Counted from the first letter of the stretch, positions 30,671 to 39,357 are shown. The stretch is DNA of 42,873 nucleotides from UBA6220 sp041651335 (GCA_041651335.1 JBAZJL010000007.1:1-42873); one strand, 5' to 3'. The notes: generated by a model not told the origin, from the sequence alone. Made by a program: numbers and translations.

Positions 30671-33063
30671 AAAAAATTTTTCTAGGAGCTTTGATATTTT
30701 TGCAGTTTTTGTGTTTTGGTTTTTCTTTTGCAGCTGAACCAGATTTTAAAAATATTCGAATAGGAGTGTATGACAACCCTCCAAAGATTTATAGAGATAT
30801 AAACGGTGAGATTAAAGGATTTTGGGCAGATATTACCAATGAAATTGCCAAGAGAGAAAATTGGAAATTGGTTTATGTTTTTGGCACTTGGGAAGAAGGA
30901 TTGGAGCGATTGGAAAATGGCGAGATTGATATAATGGTTGATGTAGCCATAAACGAAGAGCGAGAAGCTAAATATGATTTTAATAATGAATCAGCACTGC
31001 TTAGTTGGTCGATAATTTATACGAGAAAAGATATTAATTTGAATTCTTTTAGGGATCTGGAAGGAAAAACTATCGCAGTGATGAAATCAAGTTTTCATTA
31101 TACAGCTTCTTTGGGATTAAAAAATGTTTTAGATTCTTTAGGGGTGAGGGCTAATATTATTGACGTACAAAACATGGAAGATGTTTTTAGATTATTAGAT
31201 AATAATGAGGCTGATGCGGGAGTGGTTAATTGGCACTTTAGCCTTTCAAATGAAAACAAGTATAAAGTTAATCGTACAGGCATTATTTTTAATCCTGGTG
31301 AAATATATTACGCATTTAGTAAAAATAGTTCTCAAAATGATTATTTAATTAGTGTTTTAGACCTTCATTTAAAAGATTTAAAAAATAATCCTAATAGTGT
31401 TTATCACAAATCAATTAAAGCAAATTTTGGCAAAGCTTTGGGGGAAATACAGGTTTGGCCAGGGTGGCTGAATGCTTTTTTAATAATTGTTGGTTTTATT
31501 CTTGTATTAATACTTATTATTTTTCTTGCAATGAAGCAATATCAAAGAGCATTGCAACGTGAAATCGAAAAAAGAACTAGTGAGATTAGAGAGAGCGAAG
31601 AAAAATTTTCCGCGGTAATGAATCAGGCCTATGACGGAATAATTATTGTTCAAGATAGGATTGTAAAGTATGCTAACAGGGCAATAAAAGTTATTGGCTA
31701 TACAGATAAAGAAGTTTTAGGAAAATCTTTTATTGAGCTTATTGCCCCCGAAGAAAAAGAAAGAATAATTAATAATTATAAAAAAAGGCTTGCCGGGAAA
31801 AAATTTGAGGGGATTTATGAGGTTAAATTATTGCACAAGAATGGCTCAATAATCGAAGCAGAGATTTCAAATGGAGTTATTCAATACAATAATCAACCAG
31901 CTATTTTGACCATGGTTAGAGATATGACCCAGAGAAAAAAATTAGAAAAAGAAATTTTATTTAGAAATACAATTTTGTCGACCGAGCTTGAGGTTGCTAT
32001 TGATGGGGTGCTAGTGGTTGATGAAAAAAATAAAATTATTTTATATAACAAAAGATTTGTTGAGATGTGGGATATTCCGCAAAAAGTAATTGAGACGAGG
32101 TCAGATAAATTAGCGCTTAAATCAGTTTTAGACAAGCTTGTTGATCCGCAAGAATTTTTAAATCGGGTAAAATATCTTTACAGCCATCCTCAAGAAATTG
32201 ATCGAACCGAAGTTTTATTGAAAGATGGAAGAATTTTAGATCGTTATTCAGCCCCGATGATTGATTCTAATCAGAAAAATTACGGAAGAGTTTGGTATTT
32301 TCGAGATATTTCCGAAGCGAAAAAAGTGGAAACTCGTTTAAAAAATTTGGATGCTCTAAAGTCAAAATTTATCCAAGTTGTTTCGCATCAATTAAGAACA
32401 CCGTTAAGTGTTTTGCGTTGGAATATAGAATCTTTACTGTCTGGAACTCATGGTCATCTTGAGAAAGCAACAAAAGATATTTTAAACATCAGCCTTGAAG
32501 CTGATATAGAAGTTATTAACCGAATCGGAGACTTTTTAACTGCCTTGGACATTGAAGAAAAGCGTTTAGCTTATTTAAATAGAACATCCGCTTCTTTGGA
32601 AGATCTTTGGGAATCAGTTTTGGCTAATTTTAAATTTAAATACGAGAATAAAAATATTAAATACTCCTATCAAGCTCCTAAAATTTCATTACCAATGCTT
32701 GAATTAGATGTTGATAAAATAAGAATTGCTTTGGAAAAAATTATTGATAATGCGATAATTTATACCAAAGAAAGAGGGAAGATCAAAGCTTCTTTTAAAA
32801 AAATAGGTGATAAGGTTCGTTTTGAGATTACGGATGACGGTATTGGGATTCCTGAAGATGAACAAAAAAATATTTCGACTCGTTTTTTCCGCGCCTCTAA
32901 TGCAATTACTGTAAATCCTGATGCATCGGGCATTGGGCTTTTTATTGCCAAGTATTTTGTGGAGCAACATGGCGGGACAATCGGGTTTGAATCTGTAGAG
33001 GGAAAAGGAAGTACTTTTTGGATTGAGCTGCCAATAATAACCCCCAAAGAAAAGAAAGAATAA
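30667..33063 (+). CDS. Orphan sensor histidine kinase: periplasmic solute-binding domain, TM, two PAS, HisKA, HATPase
   Basis: 798 aa. Signal peptide (about 1-22), then a family-3 solute-binding-like (SBP_bac_3) domain at 26-255, with IRIGVYDNPPKIYRDINGEI at its start. One transmembrane helix (about 263-290) leads to PAS 1 (311-425, EEKFSAVMNQAYDGIIIVQD) and PAS 2 (430-545). The HisKA domain has phospho-acceptor His574 in VVSHQLRTPL. The ATPase has N box IIDNAIIYT, G1 DDGIGIP, and G2 ASGIGLFIAKYF. It should sense a small extracellular ligand, perhaps an amino acid. No response regulator gene is in the window. It starts by overlap with a possible leader peptide. Confidence 0.93.
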   Translation: MKKIFLGALIFLQFLCFGFSFAAEPDFKNIRIGVYDNPPKIYRDINGEIKGFWADITNEIAKRENWKLVYVFGTWEEGLERLENGEIDIMVDVAINEEREAKYDFNNESALLSWSIIYTRKDINLNSFRDLEGKTIAVMKSSFHYTASLGLKNVLDSLGVRANIIDVQNMEDVFRLLDNNEADAGVVNWHFSLSNENKYKVNRTGIIFNPGEIYYAFSKNSSQNDYLISVLDLHLKDLKNNPNSVYHKSIKANFGKALGEIQVWPGWLNAFLIIVGFILVLILIIFLAMKQYQRALQREIEKRTSEIRESEEKFSAVMNQAYDGIIIVQDRIVKYANRAIKVIGYTDKEVLGKSFIELIAPEEKERIINNYKKRLAGKKFEGIYEVKLLHKNGSIIEAEISNGVIQYNNQPAILTMVRDMTQRKKLEKEILFRNTILSTELEVAIDGVLVVDEKNKIILYNKRFVEMWDIPQKVIETRSDKLALKSVLDKLVDPQEFLNRVKYLYSHPQEIDRTEVLLKDGRILDRYSAPMIDSNQKNYGRVWYFRDISEAKKVETRLKNLDALKSKFIQVVSHQLRTPLSVLRWNIESLLSGTHGHLEKATKDILNISLEADIEVINRIGDFLTALDIEEKRLAYLNRTSASLEDLWESVLANFKFKYENKNIKYSYQAPKISLPMLELDVDKIRIALEKIIDNAIIYTKERGKIKASFKKIGDKVRFEITDDGIGIPEDEQKNISTRFFRASNAITVNPDASGIGLFIAKYFVEQHGGTIGFESVEGKGSTFWIELPIITPKEKKE

Positions 33064-33107
33064 AAACTAACTTAATTTTTAATATTTAAACAATAAAATT
33101 AAAAAAT

Positions 33108-34112
33108 ATGAGCATAATTCAAAAAATAATTGCTAGTGCTTTGGGTGTTATTGTTTTGGGTGTTTCCGGTTATTTTATTTCCGATTATTTTTCAAAACAA
33201 AACAATTTTTTAGATACACCAGAAAAAATTGTTTCGGATTATAAAGATTTGCTGGCCGAAGCCGAGCAACTTAAAGTTTTAGCTGGCGACAATTGTGATA
33301 ATAAAAAAGATATTAATCAGAAAATAGAGTCTTTAGAAAAAAAGTTAGCTGATTTAGCGGAAAGAAAAAAACAATGGCTGGACAATGTGCCAAAATTACC
33401 AGATGTAGAGCCAGAAATATTAGATCAGGGGCGACCGGGATCCGAAGTGCCAGAACTTACGCCCGACGTGCCACCATTACCAGATATAACTATTGAGGAA
33501 ATACCTGGTTCGCAAGTGCCTGATTTGGGTTCTGATGTTCCACCTTTGCCAGAAATAGATCCAGAATCAATAATTATTCTTGGCTCAGAAGTGCCTGATT
33601 TGGGTTCTGATGTTCCACCTTTGCCAGAAATAAATATTGAAGTGATTAACCCCACGGATTATATCCCAGAATTGCCAGAAATTAACACTGGCCGACTGGG
33701 ATCCGAAGTGCCAGAACTTACGTCCGACGCGCCACCATTACCAGAAATTGATGAAATAAATATAATCGATCCAAACGAGAATATTTTTCAAATGGATGAT
33801 TGTGAACAAAAAATAAACAATATTTTACAGCAATTAAAAACATTATGCCAAGATGAGGAATCAGCCCCAAAACCTGTTTCTGATAAATGTAGCGATGCTT
33901 GCCAAAGATATAAATCATGCGCTTCTTTTACTGAAGATGTTACTCCAGCGGATTTAAATGATGCTTATAATACTTGCATGGAGGAATGTGCTACTTGGCC
34001 AAAAGAAATGATTAAGTGCATTAATGCTATTAATATAAAAGTTCCTGACGATTGTGTTAGTTTTGTTCAGTGCCAGTTGCCGCAATTTTACGAAGAAAAA
34101 TATCTTAAATAA
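33108..34112 (+). CDS. Membrane-anchored repeat protein with Pro-rich tandem units and Cys-rich C-terminal domain
   Basis: 334 aa. N-terminal membrane segment (about 5-27), then a coiled coil (about 40-85). Residues ~95-225 hold at least four imperfect copies of a unit like GSEVPDLGSDVPPLPEI. Two of these units are identical over 44 nt (33514-33557 and 33589-33632). The last ~110 residues contain ten Cys (CSDACQRYKSC, CMEEC and others), so a disulfide-bonded extracytoplasmic domain is likely. The repeats could act as a spacer through the cell wall or S-layer. I recognise no family for the C-terminal domain. It follows the sensor kinase by 44 nt. Confidence 0.7.
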   Translation: MSIIQKIIASALGVIVLGVSGYFISDYFSKQNNFLDTPEKIVSDYKDLLAEAEQLKVLAGDNCDNKKDINQKIESLEKKLADLAERKKQWLDNVPKLPDVEPEILDQGRPGSEVPELTPDVPPLPDITIEEIPGSQVPDLGSDVPPLPEIDPESIIILGSEVPDLGSDVPPLPEINIEVINPTDYIPELPEINTGRLGSEVPELTSDAPPLPEIDEINIIDPNENIFQMDDCEQKINNILQQLKTLCQDEESAPKPVSDKCSDACQRYKSCASFTEDVTPADLNDAYNTCMEECATWPKEMIKCINAINIKVPDDCVSFVQCQLPQFYEEKYLK

Positions 34113-34135
34113 TAATTATAATAAAAATAAAAAAT

Positions 34136-34480
34136 ATGGAATCAAAAAAAAATAATATAATCAAGTGGACGGCAAGAATTTTTGCCCTTTGTATTTTAAT
34201 TTTTGCTCTACCATTTTATTTTGGCTATGGAAACCCATTGCCTTTTACTAATCCAAATTATTCATTATGGGAAAACGTTGCTTTGTCTATGATGCCATTG
34301 GTTTTTATTGGTTTAGCCTTGGGTTGGAAATATCCTAGGGCAGGAGGAATGCTTATTGTTGTTCCGGTTTTAATAGGTTTTATCGTTGGGCTTTTAACAG
34401 AAGCAAATCTTAGTATTAATTTAGCAATTCCTATTATTCCTGGAATTTTGTATCTAATCGATGGATACAAAAACTCTTAA
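34136..34480 (+). CDS. Small multi-span membrane protein, unknown function
   Basis: 114 aa with about four hydrophobic spans: FALCILIFALPFYFGYG, VALSMMPLVFIGLALGW, MLIVVPVLIGFIVGLL, and AIPIIPGILYLIDGY. It resembles small uncharacterised four-helix proteins that begin (R/K)WTARI, as here (IKWTARIFAL). The function is unknown. It lies 23 nt after the Cys-rich gene. Confidence 0.6.
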   Translation: MESKKNNIIKWTARIFALCILIFALPFYFGYGNPLPFTNPNYSLWENVALSMMPLVFIGLALGWKYPRAGGMLIVVPVLIGFIVGLLTEANLSINLAIPIIPGILYLIDGYKNS

Positions 34481-34538
34481 AAGCAAATAGTTTTATTTTG
34501 GAATTTTTTTGCTTATTTATTTCTAGGCAGCCTTTTGA

Positions 34539-34544
34539 TAAAAT
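34539..34544 (+). promoter_or_regulatory. -10 box of the Imm5-like gene
   Basis: TAAAAT in a GATAAAATAAA context, ending 6 nt before the ATG at 34551. Confidence 0.45.
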
Positions 34545-34550
34545 AAAAAT

Positions 34551-34886
34551 ATGGAAATAAACATTAAGTGGCACAAAAAGAACAAAATGCTAAAAAACGC
34601 AACAATTGAGCAAAAAATAAAATGGCACGAAGAGCATGCTAGGCATTGTTGTTGTCGAGATTCAAAAAAACATCTTTTACAACTTAAGAAAAAAATTCCT
34701 TTAACAGTTAAAAATCATCAAGTTGTTGCTAGAAATTCACGAAAACATAAAGCCTGGGCATTGGAAGCAGCCAAGGAAGCAAGAAAAGTTCTTTTAATTT
34801 TTGAAAAGGAAAACCCAAAAGATAATCGCCCACGCTTGGCGATTGAAGCAATTAAGGCTTGGGCAACAGGAAAAAAGAGAGCTTAA
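34551..34886 (+). pseudogene. N-terminal part of a frameshifted Imm5-like/DUF1801 gene
   Basis: 111 aa. The second half (WALEAAKEARKVLLIFEKEN, then NRPRLAIEAIKAWATGK) is the usual first part of Imm5-like putative immunity proteins, which normally continue with an AHAAAREA...AARAAGHA...THALGA stretch. That stretch is found in another frame immediately downstream. In the A6 run at 34871-34876, deleting one A would join both frames cleanly (AWATGK-RELKMKEVRQL). The gene is therefore broken by a 1-nt insertion, a sequencing error, or read through by programmed frameshifting. The N-terminal ~55 residues include CCC (about 35-37). Confidence 0.7.
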
Positions 34887-34887
34887 G

Positions 34888-35481
34888 ATGAAAGAAGTTC
34901 GTCAATTATCACTTAATGCCCATGCTGCGGCTCGAGAGGCAAAGACAGATCCAGCGTGCTTTGCGGCGCGGGCAGCTGGTCATGCTATCGCAACTTGGCA
35001 TGTGCCAACACATGCCCTTGGTGCTTCGTGGTATGCCGAAAAAGCTAAAACAAAAAAGACATTTCGCCCCGCCTTACGTTATGTTATAAAAAATTTCCCC
35101 AAAATTTCAAAACTAAAGCCATGGCAAAATAATCTGGACCAAAAAGTAAAACAATATATAGACAAACAAGAGCCCTTGCAAAAGAAAATTATTTTAGCAT
35201 TGAGAAAAATATTTTTTGAGACCATTAAAAATTGTGAAGAAAAATTTAATTGGGGAGTGATCTCATTAGACAAAAATCGTTTTTATTTAGCTGGCTTGAA
35301 AGAAAAGGTGCAGGTTGGGTTTGCTGTTTCCGGTTTAAGCAAAAAAGAGATAGAGGAGTTTGAAGGATCTGGAAAAACTATGCGCCATATTAAAATTAAA
35401 AGCATCGAAAGTATTGATAAGAAAAAAATAATTAACTTAATTAAAATGGTTCACAAAAAATCTAAATGCCAAGCCTGTTAA
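34888..35481 (+). CDS. C-terminal part of the frameshifted gene: Imm5-like remainder plus DUF1801 domain
   Basis: 197 aa from the ATG at 34888, 1 nt after the upstream stop. The open frame continues upstream to about 34801. Residues 1-60 complete the Imm5-like domain (AHAAAREAKTDPACFAARAA, HVPTHALGASWYAEKA). Residues ~85-190 look like DUF1801 (YdhG-like): KQYIDKQEPLQKKIILALRK, FNWGVISL and VGFAVSGLSKKEIEEFEGSG. Such fused proteins have no proven function. The close fit of the two frames to one ancestral protein is the main evidence. If the shift is real, this part could still be made by re-initiation at ATG 34888. Confidence 0.65.
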   Translation: MKEVRQLSLNAHAAAREAKTDPACFAARAAGHAIATWHVPTHALGASWYAEKAKTKKTFRPALRYVIKNFPKISKLKPWQNNLDQKVKQYIDKQEPLQKKIILALRKIFFETIKNCEEKFNWGVISLDKNRFYLAGLKEKVQVGFAVSGLSKKEIEEFEGSGKTMRHIKIKSIESIDKKKIINLIKMVHKKSKCQAC

Positions 35482-35502
35482 AATAATCATAATATTTTTA
35501 AG

Positions 35503-35536
35503 AATGTTTGGGTGCTAAGATCCTAAACATTTTTTA
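35503..35536 (+). terminator. Palindromic repeat copy (terminator) after the Imm5-like/DUF1801 gene
   Basis: AATGTTTGGGTGC-TAA-GATCCTAAACATT, an imperfect family member, followed by TTTTT. The palindrome here acts as an intrinsic terminator in form. Confidence 0.7.
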
Positions 35537-35550
35537 TTTTCCTAATTTTT

Positions 35551-35559
35551 TGGTATAAT
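35551..35559 (+). promoter_or_regulatory. Extended -10 promoter of rsgA
   Basis: TGGTATAAT with the TATAAT at 35554-35559; the rsgA ATG follows after 6 nt. No clear -35 is needed for this type. Confidence 0.65.
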
Positions 35560-35565
35560 TTTATT

Positions 35566-36663
35566 ATGTCTTCTGAAATTAAAATCGAAAATTTTGGATA
35601 TGATGATTTTTTTGAATCCAAACGAAAAGAATTAAATTTGGACGATTTTTCAATTGCTCGAGTTGCTTCCGAAAACCGTGGATCATATGAAGTTATTAAT
35701 CAAAATGGCCGATTTCTGGCAAAAATAACCGGAAAGCAGATTCTTGATGCTTGCTCTAGAGAAGATTATCCAGCAGTAGGAGATTGGGTTTTAGTAACCG
35801 AGCTTGGCGAGGGGCAAGCGGTGATTCAAAAAATATTGCCCAGAAAAACAATAATAAAAAGAAAACGAGGAGATAAAGACAAGATTGGCTCTAGAGTAGA
35901 AATTCAAGTCATTGGAACAAATATCGATGTGGCCTTTATCGTTGAATCAGTTAATCGAGACTATAATCTTAATCGGATAGAAAGATATTTTGCAATTACC
36001 AAAGATCAGGGAATTAAGCCGGTTGTTATTCTTAATAAAATTGATTTGATTTCCAAACAAGAATTGGATTTAATAGTTGTCCAAACCAAAGAAAGATTTA
36101 ATGATTTAGATGTTATTTTAACAAGCACATTAAATAAAAAAGGGTTGGAGGAATTAAAAACATATCTTGAAAAAGGGAAAACATATTGTTTTCTTGGATC
36201 CTCTGGGGTAGGAAAATCATCTTTAATTAATAAACTGATTGGAAGTAATGCTATTAAAACAGGAGATATTAGTAAATATAGCGATAGAGGCAAGCACGTA
36301 ACTACAAGCCGGGAAATGTATTTTTTAGAAAATGGCGGAATTGTCATCGATAATCCAGGCATAAGAGAAGTAGGACTAGCAAATGTTAGTACAGGCATAG
36401 ATGATTCGTTTGAAGAAATTTTTGAAATCGGAAAAAAATGTAAATACAAAAATTGCACGCATACTAATGAACCTGGCTGCGAAGTATTAAAAGCAGTAAA
36501 ACAAGGAAAATTAGATGAAAACAAATACAACAATTATTTAAATCTTAAAAAAGAATCCGAGTTTTATGAAATGTCTGATTTTGAAAAAAGAGAAAAAGAA
36601 AAAAGTTTTGGAAAATTTATAAAAAACGCTAAAAAAGATTTCAAAAAATACGACATCCTTTAA
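35566..36663 (+). CDS. rsgA: Ribosome small-subunit biogenesis GTPase RsgA
   Basis: 365-aa circularly permuted GTPase that assists late 30S assembly. N-terminal OB-fold (about 30-110), then G4 NKID (VVILNKIDL), then G1 FLGSSGVGKSSLINKLIG and G3 DNPGIREVG, the permuted order. The C-terminal zinc domain has CKYKNCTHTNEPGCEV. A Lys-rich end (EKREKEKSFGKFIKNAKKD) follows. It is a housekeeping gene inside an otherwise accessory region. Confidence 0.95.
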   Translation: MSSEIKIENFGYDDFFESKRKELNLDDFSIARVASENRGSYEVINQNGRFLAKITGKQILDACSREDYPAVGDWVLVTELGEGQAVIQKILPRKTIIKRKRGDKDKIGSRVEIQVIGTNIDVAFIVESVNRDYNLNRIERYFAITKDQGIKPVVILNKIDLISKQELDLIVVQTKERFNDLDVILTSTLNKKGLEELKTYLEKGKTYCFLGSSGVGKSSLINKLIGSNAIKTGDISKYSDRGKHVTTSREMYFLENGGIVIDNPGIREVGLANVSTGIDDSFEEIFEIGKKCKYKNCTHTNEPGCEVLKAVKQGKLDENKYNNYLNLKKESEFYEMSDFEKREKEKSFGKFIKNAKKDFKKYDIL

Positions 36664-36698
36664 TTAATTATTAATTTAAAAATTTTGGTGAATAGAGG

Positions 36699-36720
36699 AC
36701 CGCTCTTGGGCGGTTTTTGT
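36699..36720 (+). terminator. Terminator after rsgA
   Basis: ACCGC...GCGGT (36699-36703, 36710-36714) followed by TTTTTG. Confidence 0.75.
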
Positions 36721-36725
36721 TTTGT

Positions 36726-36733
36726 GGTATAAT
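36726..36733 (+). promoter_or_regulatory. Extended -10 promoter of the superoxide reductase gene
   Basis: TGGTATAAT directly after the rsgA terminator, in the same TTTGTGGTATAAT context as at 29952 and 30555. The ATG follows ~28 nt later. Confidence 0.6.
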
Positions 36734-36761
36734 AAATTTGATAAAATAAATAAATAAAAAT

Positions 36762-37175
36762 ATGACCCAATTAAAACAAATTTATAAATGTTTAATTTGC
36801 GGAAATGTTGTAGAAGTTTTGCATTCTGGAGTAGGCGAGCTTGTTTGTTGCGGGCAACCAATGCAGGCGATGACCCCGAAAAACAAAGAAGAAGGAACGG
36901 AAAAGCATTTGCCTATAATAGAGGATTTACCTCCTAATATGTGCCAAATAAAAGATGGATGTAAAATAAAAATTGGCATTGAAGAGCATCCGATGACCGA
37001 AGACCATTATATCGAATGGATTGAAATAACCACAGTTGATGGAAAATCTGGTAAAAAGTTTTTAAAACCAGGAGACAAGCCAGAGTCTGATTTTTTTACT
37101 CGGATGAATGTAATCGGGTCCCGAGCTTATTGTAATATTCATGGACTTTGGGAAATTAAAAAAGATAAAATTTAG
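36762..37175 (+). CDS. dfx: Desulfoferrodoxin (superoxide reductase)
   Basis: 137 aa. Reduces superoxide to peroxide without making oxygen, which suits anaerobes. The rubredoxin-like centre I has C10, C13, C29 and C30 (CLICG ... VCCGQ). The catalytic centre II has His49, His76, His82, Cys124 and His127 (EKHLP, EEHPMTEDHYIEWIE, AYCNIHG). It is the two-centre (2Fe) form. Its presence fits the oxygen-sensitive glycyl-radical reductase at 13-16 kb. A GNAT gene follows after 14 nt. Confidence 0.95.
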   Translation: MTQLKQIYKCLICGNVVEVLHSGVGELVCCGQPMQAMTPKNKEEGTEKHLPIIEDLPPNMCQIKDGCKIKIGIEEHPMTEDHYIEWIEITTVDGKSGKKFLKPGDKPESDFFTRMNVIGSRAYCNIHGLWEIKKDKI

Positions 37176-37189
37176 AAAAAAAGATAATT

Positions 37190-37648
37190 ATGGAAATTCG
37201 TTTTGCAAAAATAAAAGACGAAAAAAGCGTTTTGAAATTATTAGACGAATTGGGAATTGAATTGAACGAGAAGGTTGGATATTCTACGCGTAATATCGAA
37301 GCCCAGGAAAAAGGCGGGCCTATTTTTCAAGAAATCATTAATCGCAAAGATATGCGGATTTTTGTTGCTCTGGAAAATCAAGAAATGGTTGGGCTTGTTA
37401 CTTTTTATATTTTGCCCAACATTAGACATGGAATATATCGGGGGCATATTGAGGACTTTATTGTTACTAAAAATAAAAGAGGTCAGGGTATTGGCACTAA
37501 GCTGTTTAATGCGGTTAAAGATTTTTGCAAAACAAACAATATTAAAGTCATTAAGCTTGATACTAATAACAATTTAGAAGCTCATAGTTTTTATCTTAAA
37601 AATGGGGGAGAGCAAACAGAAATAATGTATCGTTTTAATATAGAATAG
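37190..37648 (+). CDS. GNAT family N-acetyltransferase
   Basis: 152 aa. The acetyl-CoA binding motif A is IEDFIVTKNKRGQGIGTKLF (Q/RxxGxG/A), followed by a C-terminal KLDTNNNLEAHSFYLKNGG motif B. The N-terminus IRFAKIKDEKSVLKLLDELG is typical. The substrate is unknown. It is in the same run as the superoxide reductase and a VIT/CCC1-like gene. Confidence 0.9.
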   Translation: MEIRFAKIKDEKSVLKLLDELGIELNEKVGYSTRNIEAQEKGGPIFQEIINRKDMRIFVALENQEMVGLVTFYILPNIRHGIYRGHIEDFIVTKNKRGQGIGTKLFNAVKDFCKTNNIKVIKLDTNNNLEAHSFYLKNGGEQTEIMYRFNIE

Positions 37649-37675
37649 TTTCATTTTTTGGCAAAATTTAAACAT

Positions 37676-38161
37676 ATGTTCAATAAACACTCCATTAAAG
37701 TTGCTTTTTCTTTCGGCATGACCTCGGGAATTATTACCACGCTTGGCTTGATTGTTGGCCTTCATTCTGGAACCCATTCGCAAATCGTGATTATCGGCGG
37801 AATATTAACAATTGCTATTGCTGATTCTTTTTCTGACGCCCTGGGGATTCATATTTCTGAAGAATCACAAGGCCAACACACAGAAAAAGAAGTTTGGGAA
37901 TCGACAATCTGCACCTTTTTAGCTAAATTTGTTTTTGCTTCAATATTTATCATTCCAATTTTATTATTAGAACTTTCAGCAGCAATAATAATAAGCGTAA
38001 TTTTAGGATTGGCCTTGCTTTCTATTTTTAGCTTTTTATTGTTTAAAAAAGAAAACCATCAAAATCCAATAAAAGCAGTTTTAGAGCATTTAGTTATTGC
38101 TTTAATTGTAATATTTTTAACACATTATCTTGGTAAATGGATTACCTTTGTGTTTAATTAA
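37676..38161 (+). CDS. VIT1/CCC1-like membrane protein
   Basis: 161 aa from ATG 37676. SFGMTSGIITTLGLIVGLHS and IVIIGGILTIAIADSFSDAL resemble the first two helices of VIT1/CCC1 iron and manganese transporters, with the polar residues that line the ion path. About five transmembrane segments in total. A longer version with a TTG start at 37658 is possible, but the ATG looks better. A link to iron handling would fit the nearby superoxide reductase (inference). Confidence 0.7.
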   Translation: MFNKHSIKVAFSFGMTSGIITTLGLIVGLHSGTHSQIVIIGGILTIAIADSFSDALGIHISEESQGQHTEKEVWESTICTFLAKFVFASIFIIPILLLELSAAIIISVILGLALLSIFSFLLFKKENHQNPIKAVLEHLVIALIVIFLTHYLGKWITFVFN

Positions 38162-38170
38162 AATAAAATT

Positions 38171-39181
38171 ATGAATTTAAATAGATTTTTTAAAGTTATT
38201 GTTCTTGTTTTTGGCTTCGCTGGTGTTATTTTTTCTGGTTATTCTATTTATTCTGTTATCAACAAGGAAAAAAATTATTTAGCTGAAAATCCAAATAAAC
38301 AAATTGATTCAATAATATATCAAAATAAGGAATATGGGTTTGAGTTTAATTTAACTGATTCTTGGAAAAATTATTCCATAATAATTGATTCTTGGGAAGG
38401 AAGATTTTTAGATGGCTCTGAGCAGCAAATCCAGGGGCCAAAAATTATTATAAAAAACTCTAAAGACACAGAAGCTCAATGCTGGCAAGACTTGATAGTT
38501 TTGATTTTTAACAAGCAAGAATGGGACATGATCGAACAGGAAAATCTTAGCGTGAGTGCAGCTCCGATTGGACCCCAAAAAATAGGCGAGAATCAAAATT
38601 ATATTTTTGCCTTGCCTCCGCGCTGGGTTGGTTTTACTGATTGCTTAGGTCAGGACGAAGCTCAAGAAATCATGAAAACTTTTAAAATTATTGATAATTT
38701 TGAAAATAATTCGATTTCCTTAGAATGTTTTGAAAGCGAAAAGTATTTTTTTATTTCTAATAATGAAAATATTTTAATTAAATACAAGCAAAATTCAAAT
38801 CAGAAAATAGCTTGCGAGTATTTTGCTCAAGAAAACGATTTTCAAATTGAAGGCTTGGCAAGATTTTTTCTAAAATTTGAAAATGATTTTTTAATTTTAG
38901 ATTCCGGCACCAGCCCATCTTATCGTCGATTGCTTGTTTATGATCTGATTAAAAAAGAAAAGATCTATGAGGATTATTATTCCAAACCCATAATAATACA
39001 AAACAATAGCATTTCTTATTGGGCCTTAAGTAGCAAACAAGCAACTAAAGAAAATTGCCCTGATTTTGAAAAAAATTATGCCATGGGATTGGGAACAGTG
39101 ATAGAATCATATCAAATGATTGATTTAATTAATTTAGAAAAACAAGATTTAAATCAAGAGCGCTGCCAAATAACTCAATAA
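38171..39181 (+). CDS. Membrane-anchored protein of unknown function
   Basis: 336 aa. N-terminal transmembrane anchor (about 7-30). Residues 50-175 include YGFEFNLTDSWKNYSI, similar in style to the start of the domain in the anchored protein at 27912. The second half (about 178-320) looks like a separate beta-rich domain with conserved aromatic residues (FFISNNENILIKY, YRRLLVYDLIKKEKIY). No catalytic motif is seen. It starts 9 nt after the VIT-like gene. A palindromic repeat copy follows. Confidence 0.65.
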   Translation: MNLNRFFKVIVLVFGFAGVIFSGYSIYSVINKEKNYLAENPNKQIDSIIYQNKEYGFEFNLTDSWKNYSIIIDSWEGRFLDGSEQQIQGPKIIIKNSKDTEAQCWQDLIVLIFNKQEWDMIEQENLSVSAAPIGPQKIGENQNYIFALPPRWVGFTDCLGQDEAQEIMKTFKIIDNFENNSISLECFESEKYFFISNNENILIKYKQNSNQKIACEYFAQENDFQIEGLARFFLKFENDFLILDSGTSPSYRRLLVYDLIKKEKIYEDYYSKPIIIQNNSISYWALSSKQATKENCPDFEKNYAMGLGTVIESYQMIDLINLEKQDLNQERCQITQ

Positions 39182-39210
39182 AGTATTTAGTAGAATAATT
39201 ATTTTAAATT

Positions 39211-39237
39211 CATGTTTTGGAACTTAGCTCCCAAACA
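39211..39237. repeat. Palindromic repeat copy (degenerate)
   Basis: CATGTTTTGGAAC, TTA, GCTCCCAAACAT: an imperfect member of the family at 27235, followed by TCTTTATTGTTTTT. It may act as a terminator for the gene at 38171. Confidence 0.6.
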
Positions 39238-39272
39238 TTCTTTATTGTTTTTATTATTTAAAAAGAAAAGTC

Positions 39273-39308
39273 TTGACATCTATTATTATGAATATATAAT
39301 CATAATAA
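39273..39308 (+). promoter_or_regulatory. Promoter with palindromic operator, copy 1
   Basis: TTGACA (39273-39278), 16-nt spacer, TATAAT (39295-39300). Over the -10 region lies TTATTATGA-N8-TCATAATAA (39283-39291 and 39300-39308), a perfect 9-bp dyad. The same TATTATGA-N8-TCATAATA dyad sits over the promoter at 40691. A dimeric repressor bound here would block RNA polymerase. Confidence 0.8.
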
Positions 39309-39357
39309 AGGATTAATAAAAAACATTTTTAATTAATAAAAATAATTTAAAAATAAT

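Noticed and set aside
36006..36533. Minus-strand 175-aa frame opposite rsgA
   Set aside because: Antisense of the GTPase domain; composition is that of a shadow frame.
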